A stretch of DNA of 64,000 nt from Echinometra lucunter (taxonomy: Eukaryota > Echinodermata > Echinoidea > Camarodonta > Echinometridae), in the NCBI GenBank assembly GCA_029962745.1, contig CM057159.1, positions 29,472,075 to 29,536,074 on the forward strand, written 5' to 3'. Below the pieces are notes generated by a model. It saw nothing but the letters and a program-made list of their open reading frames with translations. It was not told the DNA's origin and did not search any database. The position numbers and the translations under genes are program-made. Shown here piece after piece: positions 1 through 12,400 of this stretch; the first letter of the stretch is position 1; each line of letters opens with the position of its first letter.

Positions 1-410
1 ACGAATTCAGCAAGCGAGGTGACCAAAATATGTATATGTATAATTAAGATATCTCATAGGTAATTCTTCAGTGTATTTGGATGAAGAATTACCACTTCTT
101 TTGGAAAGGTATATTTTTTCCTCGCTCGCTGTGCTGGCTCGTATAATATCAAGATTTAGGATGGTCTTTGAAAGCGTATCAGGCGAAAGAGGTGACCAAA
201 TATAGGCCTATGTTATCTTTAAGCCCATCATGTAGTTTGATGAAGAACTATCACTTCTACGAAAGAGAGTGTTTATTTTTCCTCGCTCGCTACGCTCGTT
301 CGTAATATAATTAGACATAGGGTGTTTCCAGAAAGCAAACACATTCGGTAATAGTGAGGTGAACAGTTACATCATTTAGAAGAAAAATGTGATAGAGGCA
401 CACAATGCCT
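1..410. repeat. Diverged tandem repeat, about 170 bp period
   Basis: Three diverged copies start near 17, 191 and 357, each beginning with a variant of AGGTGACCAAA. The first two continue through a GATGAAGAA-T-CACTTCT segment and end in a CTCGCTCGCT-CGCTCG-like motif (121-140 and 282-302). The array is probably cut by the window start. No coding frame is supported here. Confidence 0.6.
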
Positions 411-488
411 CGTGGGCTTTATACGGTTGAATTTATCGGCATTAGTTGTCGGTAATCACTGGCATTGTTTGTTAGCAATCTGGCCTAT

Positions 489-840
489 TCACCCCCTCCC
501 CCCCCCCCCCCCTCCCCATTGAAAAAAGTCTAGCGACGCCCCTGACAATTTTCTTCATTTGGAATCTCAAAAATTTTCAGCTCGCGCTTCGCGCTCACAT
601 TATCCATCATTTCCTTTTTACTCAGGAAAAGGAGTTTTATAATTCCTCACTTAATGATTAAAGATAACCATTTCAAGATATATAAGCGCATCTACCTCGG
701 GGGGGGGGGGGCACAACATATTTTCATTTATTACGCCACTGAGTGCAGCCTTAAAGCATACGTTTCTAATCACATCGAGCGGTTTTTAAAAAATTCGGCC
801 CCCCCCCCCCTATTGGATAATGCTGGATCCGCCCCTGATT
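489..840. repeat. Two C-tract repeat ends next to CGCCCCTGA motifs
   Basis: A C-tract at 489-515 is followed by GACGCCCCTGA (535-545). A second C-tract at 799-810 is followed by GGATCCGCCCCTGA (827-840). A G-tract lies at 699-711. The two right ends look like the same dispersed repeat family terminus, CAGGGGCGGATCC in reverse orientation. Left boundaries were not resolved. Confidence 0.4.
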
Positions 841-844
841 ACAT

Positions 845-1260
845 ATTCGAATGAGGGCAGCGAGCGAGAAAAAATTGTACATTCCTTGATAGCCTCAAAG
901 ATATCTGAATAGTTTTAGATCACCTAATTGCCAGATTTGATGCTTTTGGGGGCATCGCTTGCCATCTAAAACCGTTTTTTTTTCTATGAGCGAGCAAGGC
1001 GAGCTACCGACAAAAACTGTAAATTTCTTTTTAGTAAAACGTAGAATTTCCTCCAAAATATGTTAGATTAATTTCATGATGTGTCATTTCCCTGCATTTG
1101 AGAAAAGCTTTACATCTCGCTGTAAAAATATCACAATATTCGGACATGTTGCTTAGGGAATAAGAGTGCTTGCCTCCTGATCTTGTTTCTATGAGCGAGC
1201 GGAGCGAGCTAGCGAGAAAGGGCCATTTTTTATACTGTGAACAGCTAGGTTCTAGTGTAC
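845..1260. repeat. Tandem repeat, about 205 bp period, with GAGCGAGC motifs
   Basis: Two copies share TTTCTATGAGCGAGC followed by GCGAGCTA-CGA at about 983-1010 and 1187-1216, so the period is about 205 bp. A third GCGAGCGAG motif sits at 858. The flanks are AT-rich and show no coding potential. From 1261 to 2014 nothing else was seen except a C-tract near 1797-1809. Confidence 0.45.
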
Positions 1261-2014
1261 TGTTACTTCAATTTCATGATTTTGATAACGTGCATTATAT
1301 CAGCATCCTCTTTTCTCATTTTGTAAGATAGGAATAGGCTGGGCACGGTCGTCACAGGCCATTACCTCATGCAAATTCTTCTGTTATGGGTCTTCTTCCC
1401 GTTCAACTCCTTGCAATTATATTATAATAGTACATGTTTAGATGCAAACCAATTTCATTTCATAATAAACCCTGACAAAAAATATTACTGGCATTGGTTT
1501 AGTAATAAAAAGATATTAAATTCGAGTAGAACAATAATAGCATGCTATTTGATCATGCTATTTGATAGAAAGACAAGATGCAAACCGATCTGAGTTCATA
1601 AAGACAATATTATAACCTGGATGGGATACTTAAATTGCGAAAATTCTCTTTGTCCTTGTCATCAGTTTTGTTTTTTCTTCGAGGATTATAGGAGACTATG
1701 AAATTTTTCATGTTTTGTATGGTGAATTATTGGAGGAGGATGATTGTACAGGCCATCCCCCCTGACCAAAATATTGGGGGATATATCCCCCATCTCCCCC
1801 CCCCCCCCCTGGATCGACACTCGTGAGCAGATCGTTCAATTTCAATTCTTAAAATGCACACTAAAGCTCGGACCGCTCAGAAAAATGGGGACTTTTAGAT
1901 AGACTAGAGTGATGATTTTTCTTACAGTAAAATGAATAAAATTTTCGAATGTAAACTTCATTTTTGATCGACCGCCCCTTAGGCATACGGGCCAAGAAGA
2001 TAACGCCTAAAGCC

Positions 2015-2290
2015 AGGGCGGCGCTAATGGGAGGGGGGGGGGGGTAAGAGGCGACCGCCCTCCATGATTTTTCAAGTGATCAAAAAAGAGGAGGAAATTT
2101 GGAAGAAAAAGGAGGAAGAAGAGTATGGGAAAAGAGGGTTGGGTCATGCAACTATTTTTTTATATTTGTATGTTTGGGTCATGCTACTATATAATACCCA
2201 TATTATTTTCTCATCTAAAACGTAAATAAATTTACCTATGTGTCATCTTCCCCCCCCCCCCCCCTCTTCAAAATACCTTGTCGCCGCCCT
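2015..2290. mobile_element. Non-autonomous element with AGGGCGGCG ends (copy A)
   Basis: The left end reads AGGGCGGCGCTA and the right end is the inverted CGCCGCCCT. Inside are a G-tract, CAAGTGATCAAAAAAG, a short purine-rich GGAGGAA stretch, GGGTCATGCAA and a C-tract before AAAATACCTTG. The same order of landmarks is found at 35229-35713, so these are two members of one family. No transposase frame is present. A target-site duplication was not resolved. Confidence 0.6.
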
Positions 2291-2924
2291 TGCTTAAAGC
2301 TCTCCCAATGGCCCGTCCGTTTTGTTGCTTGGTTGTCATCATGTGGCGCAATCTGACAATGGCTGGACATTGTCCCCCCCCCCCCCCCAATCCCTCCAAT
2401 GCTAGAGTGTTGGTTTCCCCACACTTTGCCGGAGAAGAATGGGAGAATATAAATTAGAGATTTTCATTTCATCACTTCCTCGATCACTGATGGCACACGT
2501 CCCTTGGTTCTCCACTTTGTGTCTTTGTGTGTGTGTGGGGGGGGGGGGGGGGCGGGGGGACTTAGGAATTATTTGTTGGTTTCTATGTGTGAAACAGACA
2601 TTTTCCTCATTACGAAGTTTTACATACGATTTCTTTTGATGACGTCTCATGCATGTCTGATTGTCATTTCAAATACAGAAAAAAATGAAAAAGTAATGAG
2701 AAAAGGTACTTCGCACACTTGATTCATAAGAATATACGTAGGGCTACAGCATTGGCGTAAATCCCGGGGGGGGGGGATGGGGGGATATATCCCCCCCCCC
2801 ACACTTTTTGGAGAGGGGGGGATGGCGTGTACAAATATCCCCCCCCCACACTTTTTAAGAAAGAAAATATATTTTAATTAATCTGTTAGTAAAATCTTTG
2901 AATATCTGTCATAAACAACCATCA
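2291..2924. other. Gene-free stretch with C/G tracts
   Basis: Long homopolymers occur at about 2373-2388 (C), 2536-2560 (G, after a short GT run) and 2762-2850, where two ATATCCCCCC-ACACTTTTT blocks repeat. Short open frames here are made by the homopolymers and are not credible genes. Confidence 0.5.
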
Positions 2925-3160
2925 TATTTTAGAATTTCTATTTGAAAATGTGATTGAAAACCAAAAAAGTGGTTATTTTTGGCTCGCTCGCTCGTCATTA
3001 TTTTAGAATTTCTATTCGAAAATGCGATTAAAAATGAGAAAAGTGGTTATTTTTGGCTTGCTCGCTTTGCTCGCTTATATTTTAGAATTTCTGTTAAAAA
3101 ATGCGATTAAAAACTAGAAAAATGATTATTTTTGGCTCACTCGCTTCGCTCGCTCGCAAA
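2925..3160. repeat. Three tandem copies of a 75-80 bp unit
   Basis: The unit TATTTTAGAATTTCT ... GTGGTTATTTTTGGCT-GCTCGCT occurs three times, at about 2925-2999, 3000-3075 and 3076-3157. Each copy ends in a GCTCGC palindrome variant. The last copy lies about 330 bp upstream of the start codon of the first gene. Confidence 0.8.
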
Positions 3161-3487
3161 ATAAATATTAAAATGTGTGTAAGGGGGTCTGTGGGGGTCA
3201 GTGAGGGTGTGTGCTTATACTTAAGTGTGAGATCGACAGAAAAAAAAAATCGTCAAAAAAGTCAATCATCCCCCCTACTCCTCAGAGTGGATTTACGCCG
3301 GTGGGCTACAGGAAAGAAGGAAATTTTAAGGGAATGCTCGGCCTCCATACTGCGTGTATACGTACACGTGCATGCCATACCGGCCGGCGCGGCCAATTAT
3401 GTGTGTGTGTGTACTGTGTGCACGTGAGGAATTTTACTGTATTGTAATTTGTATAGACTAGATCTACACGAAATTCGATTCAGCAAT
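3161..3487 (+). promoter_or_regulatory. Putative promoter and 5' UTR of the 3488-18736 gene
   Basis: This stretch precedes the predicted ATG at 3488. It has a small GC-rich patch, CCGGCCGGCGCGGCC, ending in a CCAAT at 3393-3397, plus a GT microsatellite at about 3400-3412. No TATA box is obvious. The transcription start is not known, and untranslated upstream exons cannot be excluded. Confidence 0.3.
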
Positions 3488-6400
3488 ATGTGGAAAAGAA
3501 AATCAGCATTGTCGCCTTATGACAAATATAAGATTTGTCTCCGGTGTAAAGCCCAAAACGACAAGGGGCCAGGAAAGGAAAAAGAATTGCAGGAAAGTAC
3601 TGCTTCTGTGGGAACAACCACGTCAAGGAGCCCGAGAGCCCGGGACCATGCTGCGAAGAATGCCCTTTTCCAGCTGAGAGCCCTTTACCCGGACTCCTCC
3701 GGGGAATCTTCGTCAGAAGCAGACCCGTCCGATGAAAATGGAGATGCCTTTGAGCGGCGTGATGAGAAAAGGACAACATGCGAGGTTTCACGGATTGAAA
3801 TATCAGGTAAAGTCCCGGTCATTTTGCACTCTTTAGCTTTTGTTGTAGATCTAGACCATTTCAGTTTAGTTTTTCTTTAAAACATCACTTCAAGCTTCAT
3901 CGGTAGATCTAGTCTAGACCTAGGCCTATGTACTATTACTAGACTCTATTTCACTTTAAAGCCTTTCATTGCTGTTATAGTGTTAAAGGGGGTAGGTCTA
4001 CTCATTGCTGAAACAATGTTAGCTCATTTAAAAGAGCATGATTTTATTAGCAGAAAATCATTTGTCTAAAGTTTTTTAGAAAGTCGTGTTGCCAAGGAAA
4101 CCCCCAAATGTAAGATTTCAGGATATTTTTGACCCCTCAGCTGTGACCCAGTTTCAATTGGGTAGACTCTACCACTTTGACGTCAAAATGATGTCAAAGT
4201 GGGTACCTTGTCGCGCACTTCTAGCAAAATGTGCGCAAGTAATAAAAGAGATTGTACAGTCTAGCGTGTAGTACAACTACAATGCGCGAAGCTGGGTACC
4301 CACTTTTACGCCATGTCTCAAACTAAAATTTTTTGGTCAAACCTTGATTTTTTATGAGAAAATTAACCAAAATGCATTAATTTTGATTGAAAGTTATCCT
4401 ATTTTAATTTTTATTTTTCTTAAAATCCTATTCTCGATCATATATAAAAAAAAAAAAAATTACCATTGTGTAATCACTTTAACAATTTCATGATAATTAA
4501 GGTGGATATAATGTTAGATCTCATACTCATAGCAATTGAATTAGCATTATTGCATCACCATTGGCATTGTGCCATTGGTTTTAAATGCCAGTTCTTCATA
4601 TCATTCATAGACTTTGCATATTTGAGTGGTTTTGTGTTATTTTATTGAATAATTTGTCTATTTGAAATTTTCAGTAAGACTTGGAAAGTGGTTCTTACTG
4701 GCTGCTAATAAACCATTGCACTTTTGCAGTCTTGCACTAGAATATTAACCATGTCAGTCAATTTAGAGGGTCTAATTCAATTCTTGATACACTCATGGAG
4801 CAACCAGAACAAGCCCCCCCCCCCTCCTTTTTTTTTTTGGGGGGGGGGAGGGCAGGCTTTAACTTTTTCAGGCTAAGTTAATGAAAATTTGGTCTGACAG
4901 CAACCCCTCCCTCTCCATTCAGAATGGTTTGTGATGCTCTTGGATGGTATACTCTCAGGGGTTATTTCTCATTGAGGCCTGTACAGTACATCATCTGCAT
5001 ATACACGAAAATGCATAAAAAGGGTAATTTTTCAGTATCACTATCAGGCTTTCAAGACATGTGTGTAAACTGTAATACTTTTTTGCAAACTCCTGAAATG
5101 TTAATCAGTTTAATTTTTGCATTATTTTTTTTCTTAAAATTTATATCTGTAGGTAAAATAAAGGAACATAAGGATCAGCATGAGGACCAAAGCAAGCAGA
5201 AGGTGAAGGAAGTAGACCATCAGAGATATCATGGCTACTGCATAGGACAGCTGTTGTCACAGCTGCGATCAGAGGATGCAGCAAAGCAGAGCAGACCCAA
5301 GAAAAATGATGCCCAGAGAAATCATGCAAGAACAGGTACAAATGTGCTCTGCTTGCCTTTAAAGCTTCAAGGTCCATGTAGAGAGCTTCAGTTTCATCAG
5401 CATGATGGACCGAATATTTCCCATGATAATCAACACCTACTACATGTAGATGTTGCCAAGAATGGATGTGACAAGAGAAACACGGGAGCAAAGTGTAAAA
5501 CAGATGTTCTTGTACCAAAGGAAAGTTTGGTGGAGGATAACAAGGGGAACTCTTCTGGACAGTCTATACCAAAGCAAGAGGGAAGGGAGGTTGAGACAAA
5601 GAAGGATGAGAACCTGCCATTTCTGAAGGACACAGACAACAAATATGAGAGTTTGGTGAGCAGCATTGGCATTAAAGAGATGTCGATGGTAGGAAACAGT
5701 GAACAGCTGGTGGCAAGTGGCAAAGCAGTTGTGACTCCATCGTTTGAAGATTCTCAAACTTGGCATCTGGTAGGACAGCTTGTGTCAGGGCAGGCAGGCA
5801 GATCTGGGCATGAAGGCAAGGAGAAACCAGTTGGAACAGACAAGAACCCCCCATCAGCAACCCCACAAGAGTGGCCTTTGTCACAAGCTGAGAATGAAGA
5901 TAAGGAAAGTAGTAAAAGAGATCAGTTGTCTGCAGAAGAGCATCTGCTTAATAATGAAGTTGCAGCAGAAGATAAATCATGCAGGCAAGAAGTAGCAGTA
6001 ACAGAAAGTGAGTGCAAATTCAGCTTCAAAGGCTTTGAGGAGCAGGTCCAACTTGACAAAGATCCAAGCAAGCAGGTAGATGGCCGCTCTAACTTGCAAG
6101 AGACTGAAAGTGTGGGGAAAATGACAGATATTTTTCTGAGTAAATCAAGGCAAGGTGAATTCAACCAGAAGCAAAATGTTGCAAAAGTGCCATGTCCTAA
6201 AAGCGATTCTGAAGCACCCAAAGAAAACGATCTGTGCAGGCAAGCTCTGAAGAATAAGGTTGACGAGGATATTGAAACTGTAGATCTTGTGCTGGCAGGT
6301 CTGAATCCAGAGATTGAAAACGAATGTACTGGGAGCATTCTATCAAAGGAAAAAGTACAATATGATGATGGAAAGCAAACACTTAGGGAACTGGAAGACC

Positions 6401-9400
6401 ATTGGAAAGTGACAAAGACAGAACAAGCTGGTAGTATCAGTGATGGTGAAAAGAGCGAAAGGGGGTATGAAACAGCTCCAGTCAAAAAAGCTGATCAGCT
6501 GCAAGAAATGCCGGAGGGGATGTTGCATGAAGAATGTACAATCTTGACAGATCATAGTGCTACTCTTGATAGTTCTTACAAGATCAGTCTTGACCTTTGC
6601 AGAGATGATGAAGAAATTCTTCAGGACAGTAACCAAATCACACAAGAAAGACTTATGAAAACACAAGTACAATGTAAGAGCAGCAAAGAAGATGTTCTTT
6701 GTACTGAAGGGAATGGGACTTGTGCTTTTGGAGCTACAGTGGGAAGCCACTCTTCTGTATCAACTTTTCCTCAACCCCCAAAAGACACAGAAATGCCAAT
6801 GGATGACCACCCACAAGAGAGCAAGGGAGCAGAAGTACCAGGTGGAGATGATCGTGATGAAAACACTGAGGTGAATGATGAAATATTCCAAGACTCCAAT
6901 ATCAAGTGCATGGCCTCGACCACAGTATGTCCATCTGAAAATGTCTGTGAATCATTTCCTGAGAAATCCCAAAATGAGGTGGTTGTTCACAGCCTGAATT
7001 CAAATGGTGATCCAGATGAAAACAAGAGATCCTTACATGAAGTACAACATGACTTCAGAAGCAAATTTTCTATTGGTTCAGGTATGGATTCAAACAAAGA
7101 AATTGATGTATCTGTAGATATGGGCTTGAAGGCTGTGGGGCCAGTAGAAAATATAAGTGAAAACAAATCTGATGTATTGCTAGCCATCCATCATGAGACA
7201 GAAGAGCAATCAGTTGCAGAGACTAGAGTTGAATCAGAAGAAACCTCTTCAATTGACCAGTTGAGAAAACCCATAACCACAGAATGTAATACTCTGAACC
7301 AAGATCTTACAGCATTCTCTTCTGACCAAGAAACTTGCATACATATGCATTCCAAGCTGTCATCAGTGAAAGAGCAGGGTCATCCAGCAGTGGGTAGTTG
7401 CAACAATGTAACAGAGAAATGCATTTTCGAGCCAAAGAATGAAGTAGGTGATTCCATTGCTGACTCTGCAGATGCCGGCAGTTCAAGTTTACCATCTATT
7501 TGTAGTGGTGCGTTAGATGATGAGATTGCTGGTGAAATATGTCATGAATCAGACCAGAATATGGATGGGTCGCTGGTGGGATTGAATGAAGCACTAGATC
7601 GAGAATTTAGTTCCCACTCTCCTAGTCCAGCCATGAACAAAGAGCTCAACATAATACTGAGCTCAGTTGGAAGTGATAACTGTGCATCCAACATGAAACA
7701 AGAAAAGAGCATGAATGCTGTATTGAAGGACATGTATGATGATGTTGAACAAGATGTTCCCAAGCATCTTAACCACCCATTAGACAGTGATGACGGCAGC
7801 AAGGTTTCCAGATCTGCATCACCATGTACAGCTAGTGAGGAATTGTCAGATGAAGCTACCAGTGATCCCATACAAGAAGTGCCCACTTTTGAGGAGAGAA
7901 AAGCCATAGCAATAGATGTCAACATCCCATTATCTAGCCACTCTCCCAGAGATGATGGAGAGAGACCAGAGACAGAGCAGACTGATACAGTCCTACCAGA
8001 GTCTACCATGCATCTTAGTCATGTAATAGACAAAGATCTAGAGGGGGCTACCCTTCTAGAAACCTCTCTGGAAATTGATGGAGCATCACAACAGGACGGT
8101 ATGCCTCCGAACATAGAGCCACAGGAAGAGTCTCTGTCAACATCACATTTTGGAGAAGTGTCGACTGAGAATGATGATGTGCTATCCCTTGTCTGTGATA
8201 CTGAAGATCTGATGAGTAACCTAGATGATATCTTACAGGACAATAGTCTCCAGTTGAACGAACAAAGGTATGGCTTCATTCCATCTATATTGTAAACCTC
8301 TTATGGCCAAATTGCTTTCCTGTGCTACCTGTGTTTGTTATTTGGAAATAAAGATGTTGGTTGCTAATTGCTATATTGCCATCTATATATTCAATCCCAC
8401 TTTTGCAGAGAATTATGTTTCTGAATTCTCAAAAAGAACACAATTATTGTCAGTGAATTCTGATTTAAGGACTTACATGCAGAATTTAAGGACTTACCTG
8501 TAAATACATCTCATTTGAACTGATTTAATATCACCATCTAAAAATACTGAGTTGTTATTTTTTATCTCCATGTTCACATCTACCCAAGATGAGAAAATGG
8601 ATAATTATTTTTTTTTTTAAATCATTGATTCTTCCACTCTACCCTCGAGCCAGCCACACGTGCAAAAAACTTGAGTTTGCCTAAGTTTTAGTGAAAGTCA
8701 TCCTTTACATTGAAGAAGTTTGTATGTCATGGCATTGCTTTCGATTGAAATCTTTTTACAAAATTAGGGGGGGGAGGTATGGCAGGTTGTCGAAAGATAC
8801 ATTTCATTATCTGTGTTTTATCAAGATTTGTTCTGAGTACATCTGAATCAATCCACTGTGCATTCTTATGATGCTGGACATTTTATCATCCATATTCAGC
8901 CCATCGTCAGATGAGAAGGAGTCCATTGGTGAGATCTCTACGTCCACATCTACCAAAGATCCCAAAGCCACCAGTCCTCCTTGCCCCTACAGATCTAGCC
9001 ATACTGAACCACCACGGTCTCCCCAGAGGACCAGAGTGTCTGCCAGGAATGAAGCTAGACCTCCTTCAGAATCTAAACAAGGGTAGGTAATTGTTTCTAT
9101 GTGCAGTATACTGATCATACAGTTGAAACTTGTTATAAAGAGCACCGATATACACCTGTAGATTCCTGATGTATGAAGGGGAATTTTCATTGTCCAAGGG
9201 TCCTCATTTCCACGGTATAGGTATTAATTTCGGACACAAAGTTATTGCCTACATGAATGCATGATTGTAAAATAAGACTTGCGAGACTCCTTACTCAATA
9301 CTCTACATGTTACACATGTTCTAGTTATTTGCACAATCCTGTAATTTCTCTTTATTCCAGATGAAAATAACATATTGAGAATAAAGAGGCAAATAAAGTA

Positions 9401-12400
9401 TGACTTAACATCAAAAGGATAAAAGTAGAATTATTAATATTTCTTTAAAAGTATAAACTTACAACTTATAATCATTTAAAACACATATAAGCCCTACAGC
9501 TACATGTACATTTCCCTTGCTGCAAATGGGTCTTAGTGAATATGGATATTGCCGAAGATCAGTGACCTAATGACTGGATTCTTGATAAGCCCAGCAGCCT
9601 TGTTGATGATTCTAAGGTCATGTTATGGGTTTAATGTTTGGTGAAAGAGAGAACACAATGTATCTGCTCAAAGTGGCATATGGTGTAGGTAAAACTGGAA
9701 TTTTTTTGTTACAGAAAATGTGTTCATATTTGATTTTTAGTGTTAGCAAAGACAATTCAACAATCACACACACATGTGTTATGATGTCAGTGCTTTTGCC
9801 ATTAGATGTTTTATCATCAGCTGGAAAATTAATAACTGAGTACAAGCCTACAAGACACCTACGTTCTTCTCAATCTTCCCTTTTGGTAATCCCCAAGACA
9901 CAGAGCTCTTGGGGGGATAGAGCCTTCTCTCACTCTGGCCCCCATCTTTGGAATAGGCTCCCTCTTGAAATACGTACCCTATCAACCCTTAGTGATTTCA
10001 AAGCTGCCCTCAAATCTCATCTCTTTTTTAATGGATCCCCTTAATCTTTTACTGCTTATCATTTCCTTGAATTATGTTGATTTGTATGTACCTCAGTTTA
10101 TGATTATTCTCTCCTTACTTAAATTTGTAGTCTAAGAATTTATTTTTCCAATATGTATTTTTCTCGATTGTCATGTGTAATTTGTTGAGCGCCATGAGCG
10201 TCAGGACCTGGCGGATACCGGCGCTATATAAGCATCGATATTATTAAAATTAGTTATGAAAGTTGGAGGAGATGTCTCTTTCTTGTTAGTGCTCCCCGTG
10301 TGCTAACTGTAACAGTTGGCAAGATTTATCTAATGGGTTTCAACTGTTATACCTCCTGTTCTTTCAGGTGTAAGATATCTGTTCATTCAAGGAATGGAAA
10401 CCAGAGAATTGTTTGTAAAAAACAAGAATCTTATAGGGTAAGTCAGCCTTTCCCTCGCTGTGTGGAAACTGGATACAGACAGGCAGAGAGAATAAGAGGG
10501 AAGGAGTAAGATTCAATAGATTTCAAATCATCATATGTGTAAATATAACACATAAGCTATAGTTCAGCAAGAAATAATCATAACTATACCACTACAGACA
10601 AACACTAGAACATCGTGTAGTAGGAGATCATGAGAATTAGAAATGAAGGAAAGAGAGATGGGTGGGAGGAGAATATGGTATCAGCTCAGCATACATGTCA
10701 TTAAACATGTTGTTAAATTTTGTAATCTTTTAAAGATTGTCTTTCTTAGATGAGAGTGAAAATTATTCTAGAGGGTTAAGGATCAAGATGCTTTGTGTAT
10801 GCAGTATGTTTGATGATCTTTTTCCTGGGTTCAGCACCAACTGCATGTGGCTCTCTGTAGAAAATCAATGGATAATCTTAATCTGTGTCTTTGGTAGATG
10901 TATTAGCATTGGTGTTTGGTTTAGTTTTGATTTGCACTGATCTGTGGTGGTTTTACCCCAGGTTAAGATGCAGGAACACCAAAGCCTATCCCAGGTGTAC
11001 CTACAGAGACACCATGGCATATCCCCGGTGTACATACAGAGATACCAAAAGCTATCCCAGGTGTAGATGCGGAAACACAAAAGCCTAACCCAGGTGTAAA
11101 AACAGAGACACCAAAGCATATCCCAAGTGTAGATGCAAAATCACCAAAGCACATCCCAGGTGTACATACAGAGACACCAAAGCATATCCCAGGTGTAGGT
11201 GCAGAAACACCAAAGCATATCCAAGGTATAAATAAAGAAGCACCAAAGCATATCCCAGGTATAGATGCAGAAACACCAAAGCCTATCCCAGGTGTACATA
11301 CAGAGACACCAAAGCATATCCCAGGTGTAGATGCAGAAACACCAAAGCCTATCCCAGGTGTACATACGGAGACACCAAAGCATATCCCAGGTGTAGATGC
11401 AGAAACACCAAAGTTGGTCTAGGCCAGAAGAGTGTCGTGCATGCTGTGTACAACCACAAATGCTATTATTTAGCATCTTTTCTGATGAGAAATTTATCAA
11501 AAACTTTGCAACATCAACTTTGTGTACACATAAAGGACTTTAAAGTTTTTCAATTTTCCTGGTAATAAATTTCACAGTTCTTACGCGAAGAACTGATGCA
11601 TTTTTTTAAATAGTTGTATGTGAAATAAGTGTCTGCTGAAGTTCAAGAACCCGTTAGAAATTGCACCAGAAGTTACTCGTTTGAAAATGAATTGTGTCCA
11701 ATTCATTTATCTTATTTCACTTTCTGGAATGTCCTGATATGGAAGTAATAGAAAAAACTTCTATCTGCAAAGAAAATTATGTATCAAGGTTCAGTTTTAT
11801 TTTGTTGACATGTCATTGGACAAATATCTAGACAAAAGGCCTGTGAATAGTTTACATTTGCAATTGGTAGCCTCGAGTCTCATAAGCATAGAATGGACTC
11901 ATTATTTTTGTTAGAAAAAATTAGTTAAAGAAATAAGTTAAATGAATGCTGTTACTGAAACTGAGCTGTTCAGTGGATGAGATATACTGTAAAAATTTTT
12001 ACACGATTATTTTATTTGCGCTCTGTCAAGTTAAACTCAAACGTGCATATTTTATTTTGGCAGATAGGATAACTGTATTCACATGCATATGAAACAAAAT
12101 ATTTTGCAAAATATTTTTGCGCAAGTGTCATGTCGCACCGCGAAATATTCCACATTTACAGTATTCTGTTCATAACGGGCATAGAGAATTACTATGAAGT
12201 TCTGAAATTTTCCTCTTCATTGCCGTTTCATTTTGTTGAGCTTTCTTGTAGGTATTTTGATAATCTGACAGTGTATGATTACTAGCTGTGGCCAGTGATG
12301 CATGAGAAATATATATGCCCAGTAGGAAGCAGTTTTTGATATTATTTCTTCCGAATAACAGCAAGGAAATGGGAGAGCTTTAATGGCAGAGATTAGGGAT

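Noticed and set aside
4924..5152. Upstream extension of the large exon 2 frame to an ATG at 4924
   Set aside because: The polypyrimidine-AG acceptor at 5151-5152 joins exon 1 in the correct phase, and the extension contains transposon sequence.
11085..11500. Minus-strand repeat peptides such as YTWDMLWCLC
   Set aside because: They come from the 33 bp minisatellite, which is open in all minus frames; there is no splice or start context.
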